The position numbers and the translations under genes were made by a program. Source: Pedobacter planticolens (GTDB lineage Bacteria > Bacteroidota > Bacteroidia > Sphingobacteriales > Sphingobacteriaceae). From it: 64,000 nt of DNA. This document shows positions 58,882-64,000 of the stretch, in pieces; the stretch's first letter is position 1; each line of letters begins with the position of its first letter. The notes under the pieces are model-generated. The model saw only the letters and a program-made list of their open reading frames with translations. It ran no database searches and was not told where the DNA came from. Where the stretch lies: contig NZ_WNXD01000001.1 of NCBI RefSeq assembly GCF_014172375.1, positions 1,240,001 through 1,304,000 of the forward strand, given 5' to 3'.

Positions 58882-60009
58882 TTATTTTGTGTGTGTTATA
58901 AATCTATACATTTCGCAATTTGCCAATAAAAATGCACCTACACCGAAATTAGCGGTCGAGTTTGCATCTACTACTTGACCTGGAATTGCTTTTTCTCCAA
59001 TTGGTTGTACGTAACCCACTTTTCCACTTTCTTGAAGCGCAGTTTTGGTGAGGTATTGATATCCTTTTTTTGCTGCTGGAAGGTATTTACTTTCCTTAAG
59101 CAAACCATTATTTATTCCCCATAATAAACCATAGGTGAAAAAAGCCGTTCCACTGGTTTCTGGTCCAGGTGCATGTTGTGGATCGAGTATACTTCTAGTC
59201 CAATAACCTTCTAATTGCTGACTTTTCAAAATCGCTTTAGCCATGCATTTATACTTAGTTACATATTCATCACGATGTGGATCATTTATTGGCAAATCTT
59301 TTAATACTTTGGCCAATCCAGCGAAAACCCAACCATCGCCCCTGGCCCAAAAATCTTTTTTTCCATTTGCACTTTTGTGTTTTGGATAAACATATTTAGC
59401 ATCTCGATAATAAAGCTTTTCCTTTTTATCGTACATGATACTATTGGCGTACATGAAATACTCGTACAATTTATCTAAATATTGTTGATTACCAGTTACC
59501 TTATACATTTTAGTCATAACGGGCATAACCATGTACAAACCATCGGCCCACCACCAATAGTCATTCTCTGGGGTACTCATTTCATATTCCATTACCTCTT
59601 TGGCACGGGCTATTTTATAATCTTCTGGCTTTAAATTATACAAATCGATATACGTTTGAAAGCAAATCTGCCAATCGCCAAACAATACGTATTCATCGGT
59701 TTCACCATATTTATACTTCCATTTACTTTTATCTATACCTTTTGCACCCATCCATTTGTTGTAGTTAGCCCAAGTTTCTGAATAGGTTTTATAAGCTTCG
59801 TTTTTTGTAAGCTCGTAAGCTTCCATATTCCCAGTATGATAGGCTGCATGGTCCCAAAAAGCCCTAACTTCTGGTTTGTTATTACTTTGCCAATAGGTGT
59901 TCGCTTTATTTAGTGTAGCAATTACTTCTTCTTTTGAAGGTAAAGTTTGTGCATTCCCTATCTTACAAACGATTAGTAATACAATGAACCAGCCGTACTT
60001 AATTGTCAT
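58882..60009 (-). CDS. GH105 unsaturated uronyl hydrolase
   Basis: A 375-residue secreted (alpha/alpha)6 barrel enzyme (signal ending near CKIGNAQ). GH88/GH105 landmarks: WWWADGLYMVMPVMTKMYKVTG (catalytic-region aspartate), FWARGDGWVFAGLAKVL and GPETSGTAFFTYGLLWGIN. These enzymes hydrolyse 4,5-unsaturated uronic acids left by a lyase. Its close coupling with the BNR_4 gene suggests that protein is the lyase that creates the substrate. It lies 3 bp after the double GH43 gene. Confidence 0.92.
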   Translation of the reverse strand: MTIKYGWFIVLLIVCKIGNAQTLPSKEEVIATLNKANTYWQSNNKPEVRAFWDHAAYHTGNMEAYELTKNEAYKTYSETWANYNKWMGAKGIDKSKWKYKYGETDEYVLFGDWQICFQTYIDLYNLKPEDYKIARAKEVMEYEMSTPENDYWWWADGLYMVMPVMTKMYKVTGNQQYLDKLYEYFMYANSIMYDKKEKLYYRDAKYVYPKHKSANGKKDFWARGDGWVFAGLAKVLKDLPINDPHRDEYVTKYKCMAKAILKSQQLEGYWTRSILDPQHAPGPETSGTAFFTYGLLWGINNGLLKESKYLPAAKKGYQYLTKTALQESGKVGYVQPIGEKAIPGQVVDANSTANFGVGAFLLANCEMYRFITHTK

Positions 60010-60012
60010 CTG

Positions 60013-62151
60013 TTATTTTAATTTATCAATTCCTTTTAAAGTCGGAATTACTTTTCTAATGCTTCCATCTTCATTAAATTCCATTTTATCGATACAAGTT
60101 TCTCGATTAAAACCTGCTGCATCACCCATTGTAATTCCTTTAGGCCGCGTAAAACGATGATAAATAATATACCATTCATCTTTACCTGGAATTTGGATTA
60201 CGCTGTTGTGTCCGGTTCCATAAACTCCTTGTGCTATATCTTTCGCTAAGACTAAATTATTTTCTGGAATAGTAATTTTCCCTGTTGGACTATCAGAATA
60301 ACCATATCTTACTCGATAATTTTCGCTCCTTGTATCATCTTCAGACCACATAAAATAATACTTCCCTTTGCGATAAAAAACCTCTGTGCCTTCTCTGAAA
60401 GAAGAATTTGGGGTAATAATTTTAATTGCAGCGGTATCTATCGACATCATGTCTTCATTTAATGGTGCTACGGCCATATACATATTTCCCCAATACAAAT
60501 AACTTTTGCCTGTTTTGGGATCCGTGAATACATCGGGGTCAATTTCTTGTCCACCTTTTATACCATTAGGCTTATGCGAAATTAATGGAACACCTAAATC
60601 TGTGAATGGGCCAGTAGGATGATCGGCCACGGCTACTCCTATCTTTTGTGCTGCCGTAAAGTAGTAGAAGTATTTATATACTCCATTTATTTTTTTTTCG
60701 ATAATGGTTGGTGCCCAAGCATTCTTTTTTGCCCATTTGGTATGTGTAGGTAAATCCAGAATTACACCTTCATCTTTCCAATCTACCAAATTTGTTGATG
60801 AAAAAGTTTTGAAATACGTACCACTCCAACCATTAAAACCATCACTTGTAGGATATATATAATATTTACCTGTTTGTTTTGAATATAGAATTTCTGGGTC
60901 GGCATAATAGCCATCTAAAACGGGATTATTATTTACAGCAGCGCTAATAAGATAAGTTTCCTTTGTTTTTCCATTAGTAGCTGTAATTTTTACTGGGCCT
61001 TTGCTAAAATCATAAGGTGCTTTTGGCGAGATGCTAATATTTGGTAAATCTAAAAAATTGGGGTTAAATGCTTTGAGATTTGTGCCGCTTTTAACTGGTA
61101 AAAAAATTGTCTTCTTACTAGTATCTGTAACTACGTTTATCTTTTTAATAGCTGATGATTTTGCTCCAAAAAGCGTCCGCTCAGGTTGATACCATTTATC
61201 CATTAAACGTTTTGCTTCTTGCGCTGTTATAGGCATTATGGTTCCATGGCGGGGATGAAAATCCATACTAATATCGCTATCTATAACACTAAACTTTTTA
61301 AAATCGGTGGTTTTGGTAAACTGGTATTTACCGCTCATGTAACGATCGTACATTAAAATATAGCCTTCTCCAGTATTCAATTTAAACACACCAGCACCTT
61401 CAACAGGGTCTTTAGTTTGCTGTACCGCCCCATCTTGTAAAACATAACCTTTTGTAAGTTCATTAGAAATGGCTAATCGAATTCCTAAACCCGAACCTTC
61501 TGTTTTATAAAATAAGTGATATTTTCCTTGATGATAAATAATCTCTCCATCAATAGCAGCTCCATTTGTCGGACTAAAATATAGTTGTTTTGGTTCAGTT
61601 GTAAAATCTGTAAAATCAGCGTTGGTGTAGGCGTAATAAATTTTATCGGGGTCATTACCATGTTTCATCGACCAATAAACCATGTATTTACCAACTTTTT
61701 CATCGTAAATGGTTTGTGGTGCCCAAACTCGCTTTAAATTTTCATTACCAGCAAATCTTTTTTGAATGTTCACGATACTGGATGTCCAATTTATTAAATC
61801 GGTAGACTTTAGCAAAACCATTGCTCTATTTGAATCCCAACCTTTTGCCGAAACCATATCGGTTACCACCATATAAAAAGTTTTCCCATCAGCCCCCCTT
61901 AAAATATGTGGATCTCTTACTCCGCCAGTTTCACTAATTGCACTTGATGAGATAATTGGCTGATTATTATTTAGCGCCCTAAATGTATAGCCATCTTTAC
62001 TAATGGCAAAACGGATAGACTCTTCGGCACCTGAATTTCCCGTAAAATAGGTGAATAAATATGCTGTATTTTGGGCCTTTGCCAAATAATTTGCACAAAC
62101 TAAGAATACAAGTGTAATTAAAACCGTTTTAAAAAAGCGAGGTATGTTCAT
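60013..62151 (-). CDS. Two-domain GH43-like enzyme
   Basis: A 712-residue secreted protein (signal ending near YLAKAQ) with two propellers. The N-terminal one (about 28-330) has VRDPHILRGADGKTFYMVV and AIDGEIIYHQGKYHLFYKTEG. A linker beta-sandwich (about 335-410) is followed by a C-terminal GH43 (about 415-705). The latter shows a full catalytic triad: aspartate in YADPEILYS, aspartate in EIDPDVFTD and general-acid glutamate in FREGTEVFYRKG. The C-terminal half is therefore likely the active enzyme (arabinofuranosidase or galactosidase); activity of the first half is uncertain. It is the first gene of the four-gene operon down to 56317. Confidence 0.88.
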   Translation of the reverse strand: MNIPRFFKTVLITLVFLVCANYLAKAQNTAYLFTYFTGNSGAEESIRFAISKDGYTFRALNNNQPIISSSAISETGGVRDPHILRGADGKTFYMVVTDMVSAKGWDSNRAMVLLKSTDLINWTSSIVNIQKRFAGNENLKRVWAPQTIYDEKVGKYMVYWSMKHGNDPDKIYYAYTNADFTDFTTEPKQLYFSPTNGAAIDGEIIYHQGKYHLFYKTEGSGLGIRLAISNELTKGYVLQDGAVQQTKDPVEGAGVFKLNTGEGYILMYDRYMSGKYQFTKTTDFKKFSVIDSDISMDFHPRHGTIMPITAQEAKRLMDKWYQPERTLFGAKSSAIKKINVVTDTSKKTIFLPVKSGTNLKAFNPNFLDLPNISISPKAPYDFSKGPVKITATNGKTKETYLISAAVNNNPVLDGYYADPEILYSKQTGKYYIYPTSDGFNGWSGTYFKTFSSTNLVDWKDEGVILDLPTHTKWAKKNAWAPTIIEKKINGVYKYFYYFTAAQKIGVAVADHPTGPFTDLGVPLISHKPNGIKGGQEIDPDVFTDPKTGKSYLYWGNMYMAVAPLNEDMMSIDTAAIKIITPNSSFREGTEVFYRKGKYYFMWSEDDTRSENYRVRYGYSDSPTGKITIPENNLVLAKDIAQGVYGTGHNSVIQIPGKDEWYIIYHRFTRPKGITMGDAAGFNRETCIDKMEFNEDGSIRKVIPTLKGIDKLK

Positions 62152-62229
62152 TTTATAATATTCAGTAAGCTAAGTACATTTATTTTATTCGTTTTACTAG
62201 GGGGGATAATGATAATTATAGGGGGTTAT

Positions 62230-64000
62230 TTAATTCAAATTCGTATTAATGTTGTACTGTTTATGGAATGTTTTGCGATGTTTCTTAATAAAAGCCGATG
62301 GAGTAAGTTTAAACTGATTTTGAAATTGTATCCTAAAGTATTTAAGATCATTTATCCCTACTCTAAAAGCTACTTCGTTAATATTAAGGTTAGTATTGAT
62401 CAACAATTCAGCAGCTTTTCTTAAACGCGTAAAACGAACAAAACTATTAATAGACAAACCTGATGTAGCTTTTATTCTTTTATAAAGGTTAGAATGACTC
62501 ATGCTTAACTCTGATGCTAATATTTTCACATTGAAATTGGATTCCATTAATCTATCTTCTATAATTACTATAGCTTTTTGAATAAAACTCTTGTCTTCTT
62601 GCGAAATCTTATTTCTTTCAGACTTCAAAGTTACCTCGTTATAAAAATAGGACTGTAAATTACTCCTGTTTTTTATTACTCCATTAATTTTTGCAGTAAA
62701 CAATTCTTTATCAAATGGTTTGCTAATAAAATCGTAAGCACCAACTTCGATACCTTGTAATTTGAGCTCTGCACTTGGATCGGCTGTGAGCAAAATTACT
62801 GGAATATGGCTCAGTGTTTGATCGGCTTTTATCTCCCTGCAAAATTCTATTCCATTCAATTCATCCATATTTACATCCGAAATGATAATATCAGGCAGGT
62901 GTTCTCGAGCTTGTTCTAATCCTTCTAAACCATTAAGCGCTTTATAAATTTTGAAGTTTTGATGAAAAATTTGATGTATGTACTCGATAATCTGCTCATT
63001 ATCATCCACCACCAAAATAGAATGGAAATCAGAAATAAGCAATTCGAGATTTGTAATTACTTCCTTTTCACTTTCTTCTTCTTCTTTAGCAATCAGTTCA
63101 TTCACGTAATTAAGTTGTTCTTTCTCTTCTATAAATCCTGTAGATTCTTCAATTAAATCACCCTTTGGCAAAGCAATCAAAAATGTAGTTCCTTCATCAG
63201 GTTTAGAGGTGTACGAAATCTTGCCCTTATGCAACTCTACAAAATTCTTAACTAAATATAAGCCAATTCCAAAGCCAATTTTTATTGAACTTTTATTCAT
63301 TACCTTATAAAACTTATCAAATAACTTCTCGCCTACTTCATCAGGTATTCCTGAGCCACTATCGGCTACCTGTATTTCTATTGTATCATTAATTAGCTGT
63401 ATGGTGAGCGATACTTTTCCACCTTTTGGTGTAAACTTTAAGGCATTAGATAGGAGATTAAATAAAATGATTTCTAATTTATCCCGGTCTGCATGGATAA
63501 CAAGTTCTTCATCATCACATTCGAAAGTATAACTGATATTGTTGTTGTTTGCTAAATAGCTGAAACACAAAAATATTTCTTTTGCAAATTTGAAAAGGTT
63601 AATTCTAACTAGTTTTAGCGGTTCGTTCTCATTTTCAGTTTTTCTAAAAAGTAATAATTGATCTACCAAACTCAATAAACGCCTAGAATTTCGGTATACC
63701 ACATTCAAATCATTCTTTTCTTGCCCTGCTTCTTTAGTGCCTAAAATATCTTTTATCGGATTCACAATCAAAGTAAGCGGCGTTCTTAATTCATGAGAGA
63801 TATTCGTGAAAAAGTTCAGTTTTTTCTCGTTCAAATCTTTTTCTCGTTCAATTTTTAAGTTTGCAATCTCTACTTCGTGCTTTAACCGATCTTGTCTCCT
63901 TCTATATTTTACAAAAGTGATATACAATGCAATAATTGACAAAAAGTACAAAGTATAAGCCCACCAAGTACGATACCATGGAGGTAAAACTTCAATGATA
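62230..64000 (-). CDS. Hybrid two-component system regulator (HTCS), 5' part outside window
   Basis: The frame is open to base 64000, so the N-terminal sensor propellers lie outside. The visible part starts in the end of the Y_Y_Y domain (VLPPWYRTWWAY), then a membrane helix (LYFLSIIALYITFV), HisKA with FFTNISHELRTPLTL, the ATPase domain (NLLSNALKFTP, DSGSGIP), a receiver with IIISDVNMDELNG, and a C-terminal AraC-type DNA-binding domain (LRKAAELLINTNLNINEVA, FRIQFQNQFKLTPSAF). HTCS proteins sense a glycan fragment in the periplasm and activate the neighbouring SusC/enzymes. A TTG codon at 63951 is not a true start. Confidence 0.96.
   Translation of the reverse strand, partial: IIEVLPPWYRTWWAYTLYFLSIIALYITFVKYRRRQDRLKHEVEIANLKIEREKDLNEKKLNFFTNISHELRTPLTLIVNPIKDILGTKEAGQEKNDLNVVYRNSRRLLSLVDQLLLFRKTENENEPLKLVRINLFKFAKEIFLCFSYLANNNNISYTFECDDEELVIHADRDKLEIILFNLLSNALKFTPKGGKVSLTIQLINDTIEIQVADSGSGIPDEVGEKLFDKFYKVMNKSSIKIGFGIGLYLVKNFVELHKGKISYTSKPDEGTTFLIALPKGDLIEESTGFIEEKEQLNYVNELIAKEEEESEKEVITNLELLISDFHSILVVDDNEQIIEYIHQIFHQNFKIYKALNGLEGLEQAREHLPDIIISDVNMDELNGIEFCREIKADQTLSHIPVILLTADPSAELKLQGIEVGAYDFISKPFDKELFTAKINGVIKNRSNLQSYFYNEVTLKSERNKISQEDKSFIQKAIVIIEDRLMESNFNVKILASELSMSHSNLYKRIKATSGLSINSFVRFTRLRKAAELLINTNLNINEVAFRVGINDLKYFRIQFQNQFKLTPSAFIKKHRKTFHKQYNINTNLN

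Noticed and set aside
62230..63951. Complete 573-residue kinase starting at TTG 63951
   Set aside because: The frame is open upstream to the window edge and encodes the end of the HTCS sensor domain and membrane helix.

Overview
The window looks like a Sphingobacteriales-type Bacteroidota chromosome, most like Pedobacter or a close relative. The evidence is the low G+C, two SusC-type receptors, a hybrid two-component regulator, a PorP/SprF protein with a type IX secretion C-terminal domain, and TTG-N20-TAnnTTTG promoters. No database was consulted, so the genus is an inference.

Layout. 1-4986: the N-terminal 1004 residues of a SusC receptor with an STN signalling domain, preceded by its FecR-type anti-sigma factor and ECF sigma factor. 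5194-5214: a tRNA-Lys 3' remnant with its terminator. 5333-10376: a four-gene surface-protein operon (DUF11 protein, Ig-like protein, DUF11 protein with a type IX sorting domain, PorP/SprF). 11018-12519: ArsR regulator, SRPBCC protein, small protein, DUF1801 protein. 12609-14048: a sulfatase interrupted by an in-frame TGA exactly at the catalytic cysteine codon. 14403-23959: DUF4382 lipoprotein, a secreted-protein/barrel/two-component operon, alcohol dehydrogenase, OsmC, GNAT, an intact sulfatase and two small unlisted genes, separated by many palindromic repeats and a 12 x 21-bp palindrome array.

24075-64000 is a roughly 40-kb carbohydrate locus with a tRNA-Lys(UUU) gene inside it. It holds GH2 (two), GH127-type (two), GH51 (two), GH27, GH16, GH43 (two), BNR_4, DUF2264/GH154 and GH105 proteins, galactokinase, an aldo/keto reductase, a SusC/SusD pair with three lipoproteins, and an HTCS regulator cut by the right edge. 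The enzyme set fits plant type II arabinogalactan. GH16 and the GH43_24-like enzyme would attack the beta-1,3-galactan backbone. GH2 and GH27 would remove galactose-type residues, and GH51, GH127 and GH43 arabinose. The BNR_4, GH105 and GH154 operon would process rhamnose-glucuronate caps. Galactokinase would take up the released galactose.

Regulation is inferred to differ by block: ECF sigma/anti-sigma for the left SusC, HTCS for the right locus, a shared operator-like inverted repeat in both divergent arabinosidase promoters (33003-33023 and 39017-39037), and two LacI-type palindromes upstream of the left GH2 gene. The most notable observations are the TGA at the sulfatase catalytic position, the phased palindrome array with its 38-bp perfect palindrome, and the conserved-geometry operator.
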